A DNA stretch of 33,105 nt from contig JAIYDB010000071.1 in NCBI GenBank assembly GCA_027487695.1, positions 1 to 33,105 on the forward strand, read 5' to 3'. Shown here piece by piece: positions 16,654 through 23,264 of the stretch. The notes beneath the pieces are model-generated. The model was not told the DNA's origin. It was given only the letters and a program-made list of their open reading frames with translations, and searched no databases. The stretch's first letter is position 1, and the number at the start of each line of letters is the position of its first letter. This DNA is from Cytophagaceae bacterium. Lineage in GTDB: Bacteria; Bacteroidota; Bacteroidia; Cytophagales; Flexibacteraceae. The position numbers and the translations under genes were made by a program.

Positions 16654-17940
16654 ATGAATTTGCAAGCGAATATCCCCACAACAGCCCTCCCTAGGGTAGT
16701 AATTATTGGAGGTGGTTTTGCTGGTTTAGAACTAGCTAAGAAGCTAGATAACCAACAATTTCAAATTGTGCTTCTCGATAAAAATAACTACCATCAGTTT
16801 CAGCCGCTATTTTATCAGGTGGCAACAGCAGGTTTAGAGCCTAGCTCAATTTCTTTCCCGCTCAGAAAGCTATTTCAGAAAAACAAGAACACCCATATTA
16901 GGGTAACAGAAGTACAGGAAGTAGATACCCAGAATAAGGAAGTAATCACCCCTGTAGGCACCATTGCTTACGATAACTTAGTTGTTGCCGTAGGTGCAGA
17001 TACCAATTTCTTTGGGATGCCTAATATTGAAAAGTATGCCTACCCTATGAAAAATGTAGGCGAGGCCTTATTACTGCGCAATACACTCCTTCAAAACTAT
17101 GAGGATGCTCTTGTAGCTACCGACACTGAACTACGCAAAGCTTTAATGAATGTGGTTATTGTAGGTGGTGGTGCTACCGGGGTAGAACTAAGCGGTGCCA
17201 TAGTTGAAATGAAGAAATTCGTTTTACCGAAAGACCTTCCCGAGCTTGACTTTGCTCAAATGGAGGTTACACTTTTAGAGGCGGGGCCTAAACTGTTGAA
17301 CGGGATGAGCGAAAAGGCCCAAACCGATTCTCTCAAATTTTTGCAGGATATGGGCGTGAAAGTTAAGCTAAATGCCCAAGTAAAAGATTACGATGGCGCC
17401 CAAGTGATTCTTGCTGATGGTACCACCTTGCCGACAAAAACATTGATTTGGGCAGCGGGTGTTACAGGCAATAAAGTAAAAGGAATCCCTGCAGAAGCCA
17501 TTACCAGAGGTAACCGCATCGTAGTGAACCGCTTGAACGAGGTAACGGGCTTAAAAGATGTTTATGCCATTGGCGATATCGCCTATATGGAGGAAGAGAA
17601 ATTCCCAAAAGGTCACCCACAGGTAGCGCAAGTAGCTATGCAAATGGGTACCAATGTGGCCAAAAATTTAAAAGCAGGTCTGCACCAACAACCTAAAAAA
17701 CCATTCGTTTATACCGATTTAGGTAGTATGGCCACCGTTGGTAAAAACAAAGCCGTAGTAGATTTACCATTTATTAAGTTCTCAGGCTTTATAGCTTGGC
17801 TTACTTGGATGTTTATTCACTTGCTATCTATTATAGGAGCTAAAAACAAGGTGATCACCTTTATTAACTGGGTGGTTAGTTACTTTAGTTACGACCAATC
17901 TTTACGACTGATTATGCGCAGCAAAATAGAGAAGCAATAG
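16654..17940 (+). CDS. ndh: Type II NADH dehydrogenase (NDH-2)
   Basis: This 428-aa single-subunit flavoenzyme passes electrons from NADH to the quinone pool without pumping protons. It sits on the inner face of the cytoplasmic membrane. The FAD-binding loop is VVIIGGGFAGLELAKKL (residues 15-31), the NADH-binding loop is VVIVGGGATGVELSG (167-181) with an acidic residue at LLEA (209), and the FAD ribityl motif is VYAIGDIA (303-310). The quinone-site segment is HPQVAQVAMQMG (321-332). The C-terminal part (about 375-428) has the hydrophobic and amphipathic helices used for membrane attachment (IAWLTWMFIHLLSIIG). Length is right for the family. It lies 54 bp after the GT-C-like gene. Its terminator overlaps its own stop codon. 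Confidence 0.94.
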   Translation: MNLQANIPTTALPRVVIIGGGFAGLELAKKLDNQQFQIVLLDKNNYHQFQPLFYQVATAGLEPSSISFPLRKLFQKNKNTHIRVTEVQEVDTQNKEVITPVGTIAYDNLVVAVGADTNFFGMPNIEKYAYPMKNVGEALLLRNTLLQNYEDALVATDTELRKALMNVVIVGGGATGVELSGAIVEMKKFVLPKDLPELDFAQMEVTLLEAGPKLLNGMSEKAQTDSLKFLQDMGVKVKLNAQVKDYDGAQVILADGTTLPTKTLIWAAGVTGNKVKGIPAEAITRGNRIVVNRLNEVTGLKDVYAIGDIAYMEEEKFPKGHPQVAQVAMQMGTNVAKNLKAGLHQQPKKPFVYTDLGSMATVGKNKAVVDLPFIKFSGFIAWLTWMFIHLLSIIGAKNKVITFINWVVSYFSYDQSLRLIMRSKIEKQ

Positions 17941-17954
17941 CTTCTCTGTTTTTT
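17928..17954 (+). terminator. Terminator overlapping the ndh stop codon
   Basis: The 8-bp stem agagaagc/gcttctct with a 4-nt loop spans 17928-17947 and is followed by a T run (17949-17954). The ndh TAG stop (17938-17940) lies in the loop and stem. The convergent HTH gene ends 16 bp further on, so the compact arrangement leaves no other space for termination. Confidence 0.85.
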
Positions 17955-17955
17955 A

Positions 17956-18159
17956 TTAATCTCTATATTCTAAAATATCGGCAGGTTGGCAATCCAACGC
18001 CTTGCAAATTGCCTCCAAAGTACTGAACCTGATAGCCTTCGCCTTTCCTGTTTTCAAAATGGAAAGGTTAGAAAGCGTGAGGTTTACTTTTTCAGATAGC
18101 TCATTAAGCGAGATTTTGCGCTTGGCCATCATTACATCTAAGTTTACAATTATGGGCAT
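17956..18159 (-). CDS. Small Cro/C1-type HTH regulator (YozG-like)
   Basis: This 67-aa protein is nearly all one XRE-family helix-turn-helix. It opens with IVNLDVMMAKRKISLNELSEKVNLT, has the recognition helix around LSNLSILKTGKAKAIRFSTL, and ends LEAICKALDCQPADILEY. This is the short form found paired with DUF2975 membrane proteins (Bacillus YozG/YoaS type). The start lies 4 bp after the DUF2975 stop, so the two are cotranscribed. The pair is widespread. The regulator probably controls its own operon in response to a signal passed by the membrane partner, but that signal is not known. Confidence 0.93.
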   Translation of the reverse strand: MPIIVNLDVMMAKRKISLNELSEKVNLTLSNLSILKTGKAKAIRFSTLEAICKALDCQPADILEYRD

Positions 18160-18163
18160 AAAC

Positions 18164-18688
18164 TTAAATGGTTAAATCGTTATCGGTTTGCAATTGAGTG
18201 CCCTTTTTAAAGATTACCGAAACTATATAAAGAATACCAGCAAAGAATAAAAGTTCCTCTGCACCCCACTTATTAGGCACAATTAAGCCAAGACCAATAA
18301 ACCAATTACTTAAGCCTGTGGTAACTGCCGCAATTAAACCAGCTAAAAAAGCTAACTGACTTATGCGTGTTAAAACTGGGGCAAAACTGCTTTGAAAGGG
18401 ACTATTTAAATCTAATTTCAAAAAGATGGTAATTACCAAGTAAGCTATATAGGATTTCAAACCTTCAACAGCCACAATACAAGCAACAAAAAGGGAATAT
18501 GCCATTCTATCGTAAAAGAGAACCTTGTCGTAATCAATAACAGTGTATAAGTATTTAAACTTTTCGGGGTTAATAATTAACCTAAGAATACCTGCAACTA
18601 AAATAGAGCCAGTATTAACCATAAGCCCAATGAAGATAATCCAGAAGAGCACGTGGATAGTTTTAAAAATCAAGTTAGTGGCATTCAT
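18164..18688 (-). CDS. DUF2975 family membrane protein
   Basis: This 174-aa inner-membrane protein has four hydrophobic segments, at about 8-34 (IHVLFWIIFIGLMVNTGSIL), 60-88, 112-132 (LAFLAGLIAAVTTGLSNWFIG) and 145-162 (LLFFAGILYIVSVIFKKG). The topology and the C-terminal GILYIVSVIFKKG fit DUF2975, a family of four-helix membrane proteins almost always next to a small HTH protein, as here. It comes first in the two-gene operon. Function is unknown; the arrangement suggests a membrane sensor or a partner that holds the regulator. Confidence 0.9.
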   Translation of the reverse strand: MNATNLIFKTIHVLFWIIFIGLMVNTGSILVAGILRLIINPEKFKYLYTVIDYDKVLFYDRMAYSLFVACIVAVEGLKSYIAYLVITIFLKLDLNSPFQSSFAPVLTRISQLAFLAGLIAAVTTGLSNWFIGLGLIVPNKWGAEELLFFAGILYIVSVIFKKGTQLQTDNDLTI

Positions 18689-18732
18689 AGGCTTTGATGT
18701 TTAAGTGAGATGCAAATAACGGCAAACATTTA

Positions 18733-18762
18733 TTGATAAACAATAATATTTTATTATTTTTG
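18733..18762 (+). promoter_or_regulatory. Candidate Bacteroidota-type promoter upstream of metal module 1
   Basis: TTG (18733-18735), a 19-nt spacer and TATTTTTG (18755-18762) match the -33/-7 consensus on the plus strand. The surrounding DNA is AT-rich, so a chance match is possible. The start would be near 18769, far upstream of the HMA gene at 19106. Confidence 0.45.
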
Positions 18763-19061
18763 ACTTCCTTTTTATAACAGAAACCCAAGGCTAAAGGCAA
18801 GCCAATAGGTTAAACTATATACAGCTTTATCATTTTCGAGCTAAAAATGGTGTCCTTTGAAATCTCATTCGGTTAAGGGTGGCAAGGCTAACTATTCTTA
18901 ATATGGTAAATCTAATAAGGAAAGGATATATCCAACTTTATGTACTTTTGAAAACTGAAAAGCTTAGTTCTGTTTGGCTAAAAGGGTATTTGTACTTTGA
19001 TTCGCTTTGTTTGAACAAGGGTAAACAACTTTGTTAAACAGACCCTAATTCATAAAAGTTG

Positions 19062-19077
19062 TATTGTGGGTACAATA
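19062..19077. promoter_or_regulatory. Inverted repeat upstream of the HMA gene
   Basis: The arms tattgt and acaata form a perfect 6-bp inverted repeat around gggt, 28 bp before the HMA-protein ATG. Position and size suit a repressor or activator site for the metal module. Nothing in the sequence identifies the regulator. Confidence 0.3.
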
Positions 19078-19105
19078 AACTGACTAAAGCAATAAACATT
19101 TGAAA

Positions 19106-19450
19106 ATGAATCTAGTAAAATCATTAGCATTGGTATTTGCTTTAATGGCAGCCTCTATTAGTTTTTCCTTTGCGCAAGCACCAAATTCTACCCAGCAATC
19201 TGATAGCGTAATTACTGCAACCGTAAAGGTGAAGGGAATTACTTGCTCATCTGACTTGAAAACGATTGCCACCAATGTAGAAAAACTAAAAGGTGTTAAA
19301 AGTTGTAAGCCAGGCAAAACCGGACCTACTTCCACCTTTGAAATAAGATATACATCTTCTTTGGTTTCGGAAAAAGAAATTTACGCGGCTATTGAAGAAA
19401 CAGGTGGTTGTAAAAACCCTGCTGATCGCCCATATAAAGTAAAGAAGTAG
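19106..19450 (+). CDS. Periplasmic HMA-domain (heavy-metal-associated) protein
   Basis: I use the ATG at 19106 (114 aa); an in-frame TTG lies two codons earlier. A signal peptide (MNLVKSLALVFALMAASISF, cleavage after FAQ) is followed by one HMA ferredoxin-like domain at about 36-108: TVKVKGITCSSDLKTIATNVEKLKGVKS in pieces, then FEIRYTSSLVSEKEIYAAIEETGGC. The usual CxxC metal site is reduced to one Cys (GITCSSD). Two further Cys, in KSCKPG and GGCKNP, could supply ligands. Classical HMA chaperones are cytoplasmic; this one is exported, so it would handle metal in the periplasm. It is 58 bp before a TonB receptor with a Cys motif, on the same strand and probably cotranscribed. The metal is likely copper or another soft metal; this is inferred. 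Confidence 0.85.
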   Translation: MNLVKSLALVFALMAASISFSFAQAPNSTQQSDSVITATVKVKGITCSSDLKTIATNVEKLKGVKSCKPGKTGPTSTFEIRYTSSLVSEKEIYAAIEETGGCKNPADRPYKVKK

Positions 19451-19508
19451 TCAATAACAAAACCTTCCTAAGTGAAATGTACTTTTCCTGTCCTAAGAAA
19501 TAGAGCCA

Positions 19509-21740
19509 ATGAGTAGACTTTTATTCATTGTTGCCTTATTGCTTCCATTTGCCATTTCAGCGCAATCAATCACGGGAAAGGTAACTAGTACCAAAAGAGA
19601 AAAGCTGGTTGGGGCTAGTGTATTCTGGCTTGGTACAAATACAGGAGTTTTAACAGGACAAGATGGGGAATTTGAAATTTCTGCCAATGAAATTTTCAAC
19701 AAGAAGCTTGTTGCTACTTTTATTGGTCATTCTTCAGATACTATTCTTATCTCCAATCAAACCTATGTTGAGTTTAAGCTACAAGCTGTAAAAACGTTTG
19801 ACAATGTTGTTATTAAAGCGCAGCAAGATGGTGTGATTATATCTGACCTAAATCCGATAAAGACTGAAAAAATCACACAAATAGAACTTGGAAAATCTGC
19901 CTGTTGCGATTTAGCTGGTTGTTTTGAAACACAAACCACCGTTCAACCACAAACCACCAACGTAATTACCAACTCCAAAGAACTCCGTATTTTAGGATTA
20001 TCAGGAGTATATAATCAGGTTTTAATAGATGGATTCCCTGTAATTCAAGGACTATCCTATACCTACGGAATAAGTAGTATTCCAGGAATATTAGTTGATA
20101 ATATCTATGTTTCAAAAGGAGCAAATAGCGTTATTCAGGGATTTGAAAGCATAAGTGGGCAAATAAATGTAGAAACAAAGGACCCTGATAAAATGGAAAA
20201 GTTATTGCTAAATGTTTACATGAATAACTTTATGGAAAAGCATTTTAATGCTAACTATACTTTTAATCGAGGTAAATGGAGTAATCTGACCACGCTTCAA
20301 TCTGTACAGCCAGCAAACAAAATTGATAGAGATAACGATAATTTTTTGGACCTACCACAGCTTACCCGATACTTGGCTTTAAGTAAATGGAAGTATGGAA
20401 ACGAAAACGATTGGGGTTGGAGTAGTAGGATAAGTCTTCGGTTTTTAAATGAACAACGTATTGGTGGTCAAACTTCATTTAATCCAGAAATACATAAAGG
20501 GAGTACTAGTATTTACGGACAAAGTATAAGTATAAACCAACCAGAATTAAAAGCAAGAATAGGTTATAGACTTAACGATAGGCATAATATTGTTTTATAT
20601 ACTTCAACTTACAGTCAAAACCAAAATTCATATTTTGGCACAGTTAAATATAATGCCCAACAAACAAGTTTTTACGGGAATATACAGTATGAGTTGAATT
20701 ATAATAACAGTAATTTAAAATCTGGAATTAGTTACAGGCACCTAAACTTGAATGAAAATATCGGATTTACCGATACCTTGTTACGAAGAACCTACGCAGG
20801 AAATTATAAACGATTAGAATATATTCCTGGCCTATTTGCTGAAAACACAATGCGCCTTATGAGCAACAAGTTAACTTGGATTGCTGGCATTAGGGCAGAT
20901 AATCATAATCAGTTTGGAGTAACTGTTACGCCAAGAACACTTTTAAAGTATGACCTAACACCTCAAACAATTATTAGGGCAAACATTGGCACTGGATGGC
21001 GAACTGTCAATTTATTCAGTGAAAACATAGGATTGTTGGTTAGTTCAAGAGATATAGTATTTGCAGAACAACTGCAACCTGAAAAGGCCTTAAACTTCGG
21101 ATTTAATTTTACGCAAAAATTTAATACTAAAAACGAATTTATTTCAGGTTACATAAGTACAGATTATTACAGAACCGATTTTCAAAATCAAATATTTCCG
21201 GATTATGACACCGATCCCAAGAAAGCAATTATTAAAAATTTTACAGGTACAAGTGTTAGCAATGGCTTTCAGGCAGAACTGTATTTGAAAATTTGGAGTC
21301 GTTTTGAATTAAAGACAGGCTATAATTATTTAGATGTTTATCAGATAATTAAAGATAACAAGCAGCTATTACCTTTTAATCCTATGCATAAGGTAATTAC
21401 AACATTTGGTTATAAGCCATTAAATAATAAATTTCATTTTGATATGAATATACATTGGTATGGCGAACAACGTTTGCCTACTACTACCTTAAATCCAGTA
21501 GAATTTCAACGTGCATCGTTTTCTAAACCTTATACAATTGTAAATGCGCAGGTTACTTACACTTTTAAGAAATTTGAATTATATACAGGTTGTGAAAATA
21601 TATTTGACTTTAGGCAATTACAACCCATTGTAAGTTGGCAAAACCCCTTTAGCGAGTATTTTGATACCTCCTTTATTTGGGGACCTACCAGAGGAAGAGA
21701 AATATATGCTGGAGTTAGATTTAAGCTTATTAAAGGCTAG
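19509..21740 (+). CDS. TonB-dependent receptor with Cys-Cys-x4-Cys motif (HMA-associated)
   Basis: This is a 743-aa outer-membrane receptor. A signal peptide ends at AISAQ (residue 19). A carboxypeptidase-regulatory-like domain covers about 20-92 (SITGKVTSTKREKLVGASVFW). A connector carries SACCDLAGCFETQ with Cys132, Cys133 and Cys138. The plug is at about 140-225 (ELRILGLSGVYNQVLIDGFP, IYVSKGANSVIQGFESISGQINVE). The beta-barrel follows and ends GVRFKLIKG. The nearest relative in this window is the receptor at 28720-30996, which shares the ACC-L-FET motif, the LGLSGVY plug segment and the IxVxKGxxSVxxGFE block. Both lie next to HMA proteins. The family is known from many Bacteroidota without an established substrate; metal or metallophore uptake is the obvious guess. 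Codon use looks more AT-rich than in the housekeeping neighbours, by eye only. Confidence 0.88.
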   Translation: MSRLLFIVALLLPFAISAQSITGKVTSTKREKLVGASVFWLGTNTGVLTGQDGEFEISANEIFNKKLVATFIGHSSDTILISNQTYVEFKLQAVKTFDNVVIKAQQDGVIISDLNPIKTEKITQIELGKSACCDLAGCFETQTTVQPQTTNVITNSKELRILGLSGVYNQVLIDGFPVIQGLSYTYGISSIPGILVDNIYVSKGANSVIQGFESISGQINVETKDPDKMEKLLLNVYMNNFMEKHFNANYTFNRGKWSNLTTLQSVQPANKIDRDNDNFLDLPQLTRYLALSKWKYGNENDWGWSSRISLRFLNEQRIGGQTSFNPEIHKGSTSIYGQSISINQPELKARIGYRLNDRHNIVLYTSTYSQNQNSYFGTVKYNAQQTSFYGNIQYELNYNNSNLKSGISYRHLNLNENIGFTDTLLRRTYAGNYKRLEYIPGLFAENTMRLMSNKLTWIAGIRADNHNQFGVTVTPRTLLKYDLTPQTIIRANIGTGWRTVNLFSENIGLLVSSRDIVFAEQLQPEKALNFGFNFTQKFNTKNEFISGYISTDYYRTDFQNQIFPDYDTDPKKAIIKNFTGTSVSNGFQAELYLKIWSRFELKTGYNYLDVYQIIKDNKQLLPFNPMHKVITTFGYKPLNNKFHFDMNIHWYGEQRLPTTTLNPVEFQRASFSKPYTIVNAQVTYTFKKFELYTGCENIFDFRQLQPIVSWQNPFSEYFDTSFIWGPTRGREIYAGVRFKLIKG

Positions 21741-22068
21741 CTTCAATGGCTTTTGAAATTTTAAGATAACTACCGCATTTCAAAGTTTTGTGGGGCAATT
21801 AGGATTAAAGCCATCTGTAGCGTATGTACGTTTGTTTATGATAAATAGGTGGTTGTTTTGATTTAGGTTGTAAGTGACCAGAAATTTTGGGTCTTAGCTT
21901 AATCACTAGTTTAAAGTATTTTGGCAGCTTTCAGCCAAAATATGTAATCTACACAATGTGAGCAGTCCTAAAGCTGCAATTGGGATATCTGCCTATTTTT
22001 TTGAAGGTTTGGTGGCTATTGGCTTAATTCTTGATACCTTTACTACAAGTATATAACTCAATACAATA
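21741..22068. other. 328-bp intergenic region before trxA
   Basis: No gene was found. Two inverted repeats are visible: tttgaaat/atttcaaa (21752-21784), perhaps a weak terminator for the receptor gene, and the stronger 21917-21942. Possible -7 boxes are TACGTTTG (21827-21834), which lacks a -33 partner, and TACCTTTA near 22036, preceded 23 nt earlier by TTTG. The second is the better candidate for the trxA promoter. Confidence 0.4.
21917..21942. repeat. 9-bp inverted repeat in the trxA upstream region
   Basis: The arms tattttggc (21917-21925) and gccaaaata (21934-21942) are perfect complements around an 8-nt loop. No T run follows on either strand, so it is not a clear terminator. It may be an operator or an RNA structure. 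Confidence 0.4.
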
Positions 22069-22392
22069 ATGGCGAACAATACAATCGAGATTACCGACGC
22101 TAACTTTGAGCAGGTAATTGCTACCGACCAGCCTGTTTTGGTCGATTTCTGGGCTCCTTGGTGTGGTCCTTGTCTTATGGTTGGTCCTGTAGTGGAAGAA
22201 CTTGCCGGCGAACTAAAAGATAAAGCGGTTGTTGGTAAACTTAATGTGGACGATAACCCTAACGTGGCTGCTAAATTTGGTATCCGCAGTATCCCTACTT
22301 TGTTAGTTCTTAAGAACGGTGAAGTGGTAGAAAAGCAAGTTGGTGTTGCCAGCAAAGGCGCACTTGAAAAAATGCTTTTACAACACGCATAA
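22069..22392 (+). CDS. trxA: Thioredoxin
   Basis: This is a 107-aa cytoplasmic disulfide reductase. It serves as electron donor for ribonucleotide reductase, peroxiredoxins and other enzymes, and is kept reduced by thioredoxin reductase. The active site is WAPWCGPC, with the redox pair Cys32 and Cys35. Asp26 (VLVDFWA) is the buried acid, and the cis-proline is Pro76 in RSIPTLLV. Length and motifs are those of a standard Trx1 with no signal peptide. It is a single gene between its upstream region and a hairpin terminator. It sits next to a metal module, but nothing in the sequence links them. Confidence 0.97.
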   Translation: MANNTIEITDANFEQVIATDQPVLVDFWAPWCGPCLMVGPVVEELAGELKDKAVVGKLNVDDNPNVAAKFGIRSIPTLLVLKNGEVVEKQVGVASKGALEKMLLQHA

Positions 22393-22424
22393 GCTATTCT
22401 AGAAACATTGTTTCAATCATATAG

Positions 22425-22456
22425 AGCAACTTTACTTTGGTAAGGTTGCTTTTTTG
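22425..22456 (+). terminator. Terminator of trxA
   Basis: The stem agcaacttta/taaggttgct (10 pairs including one G-T, 6-nt loop; 22425-22450) is followed by ttttt. It starts 32 bp past the trxA stop. The reverse strand lacks a T run, so it does not serve scpA. Confidence 0.85.
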
Positions 22457-22485
22457 TGCTGAATGGTATTGGGGATATTCCTGCT

Positions 22486-23232
22486 TTAGGCAATAGGTTC
22501 AGGCTTAGTAAGCCAGAAGTTATTAAAGCCTTCACCTACGGTAATAAGCATTTTGCCAAGTTGTACCAAATCTAGTATTGCCAAAAAGTTGAACACTGCC
22601 GCTATTTTTCCAGGACTTTCCATTAGCAGTTCTTCAAAACTTATACGTGGTACTTCTTCTAACCGCTTTAGTAGGAACTCTCTTTGCCCTTCAATGGTAA
22701 AAGGATATTGTATAACGGTATGCTTTGGCTTGGTTTGCTGAATTTGGAAAGAGTTCATTACCCTTTCAAAAACGCGCATCAGTTTGTACAAGTCAAGGGT
22801 ATGCAGCTCCATTTCATTGGTATGCTGACCTGCAATTTCTTGTAATTCAAGGGCTACATTGCCTCTTTGGAATTGGGCTAAGCGTTGGGTTTCTAACTGA
22901 GCAAGGTCTTCTACAACACTTTTGTAGCGCTTGTATTCAATGAGGTGCCTGATTAGTTCTTCTCGAGGATCTATTTCTTCACCTTGATCGTTTATTTCTG
23001 GTCTGGGCAAAAGGGTTTTTGCCTTTATACGCATAAGCGTACTAGCCACCAGAATAAACTCACTTGCCACTTCCATATTCAAATGGTCTAGTTGCTGTAA
23101 GTAGGCAAAGAAATCGGTAGTGATTTTACTAATCGGGATATCGTAAATATCTAATTCGTCGCGTTCTATAAAGAACAACAACAAATCAAATGGTCCTTCA
23201 AAAAGGGCTAGTTTTATCTCAAAATCGCTCAC
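22486..23232 (-). CDS. scpA: Segregation and condensation protein A
   Basis: This 248-aa kleisin subunit bridges the SMC heads and ScpB in the bacterial condensin complex, which compacts and separates the chromosome. It opens with the family hallmark FEIKLALFEGPFDLLLFFIERDELDIYDIPIS (read in pieces), followed by the helical LIEYKRYKSVVEDLAQLE, and ends in the winged-helix part ISFEELLMESPGKIAAVFNFLAILDLVQLGKM. The start is a GTG at 23232, chosen because the conserved N terminus begins there. It starts 14 bp after the stop of the T9SS protease. A TATATTTG box lies in that gap only 5 bp before the GTG, so the mRNA may be leaderless. Neither scpB nor smc is in the window. Confidence 0.94.
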   Translation of the reverse strand: MSDFEIKLALFEGPFDLLLFFIERDELDIYDIPISKITTDFFAYLQQLDHLNMEVASEFILVASTLMRIKAKTLLPRPEINDQGEEIDPREELIRHLIEYKRYKSVVEDLAQLETQRLAQFQRGNVALELQEIAGQHTNEMELHTLDLYKLMRVFERVMNSFQIQQTKPKHTVIQYPFTIEGQREFLLKRLEEVPRISFEELLMESPGKIAAVFNFLAILDLVQLGKMLITVGEGFNNFWLTKPEPIA

Positions 23233-23237
23233 TGGTG

Positions 23238-23264
23238 CAAATATACCTATTTCATAATAAGCAA
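23238..23264 (-). promoter_or_regulatory. Candidate scpA promoter abutting the start codon
   Basis: On the minus strand, TTG (23264-23262), a 16-nt spacer and TATATTTG (23245-23238) lie directly before the GTG at 23232. The -7 box is perfect, while the spacer is slightly short. A start 5-7 nt downstream would fall on the GTG itself. Confidence 0.4.

Larger units (their letters stand above)
18689..19105. other. 417-bp divergent intergenic region between DUF2975 and the HMA gene
   Basis: No convincing gene is present. A 44-codon frame (18903-19037, plus) lacks recognisable features. The stretch holds a consensus plus-strand promoter at 18733-18762 and an inverted repeat at 19062-19077. The distance from that promoter to the HMA start suggests a leader of about 335 nt, or a small RNA transcribed from this region. 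Confidence 0.5.

Noticed and set aside
18903-19037. 44-codon plus-strand frame in the gap before the HMA gene
   Set aside because: No domain or signal peptide, no clear ribosome site, and a composition like the surrounding non-coding DNA. Kept only as part of the long-leader idea.
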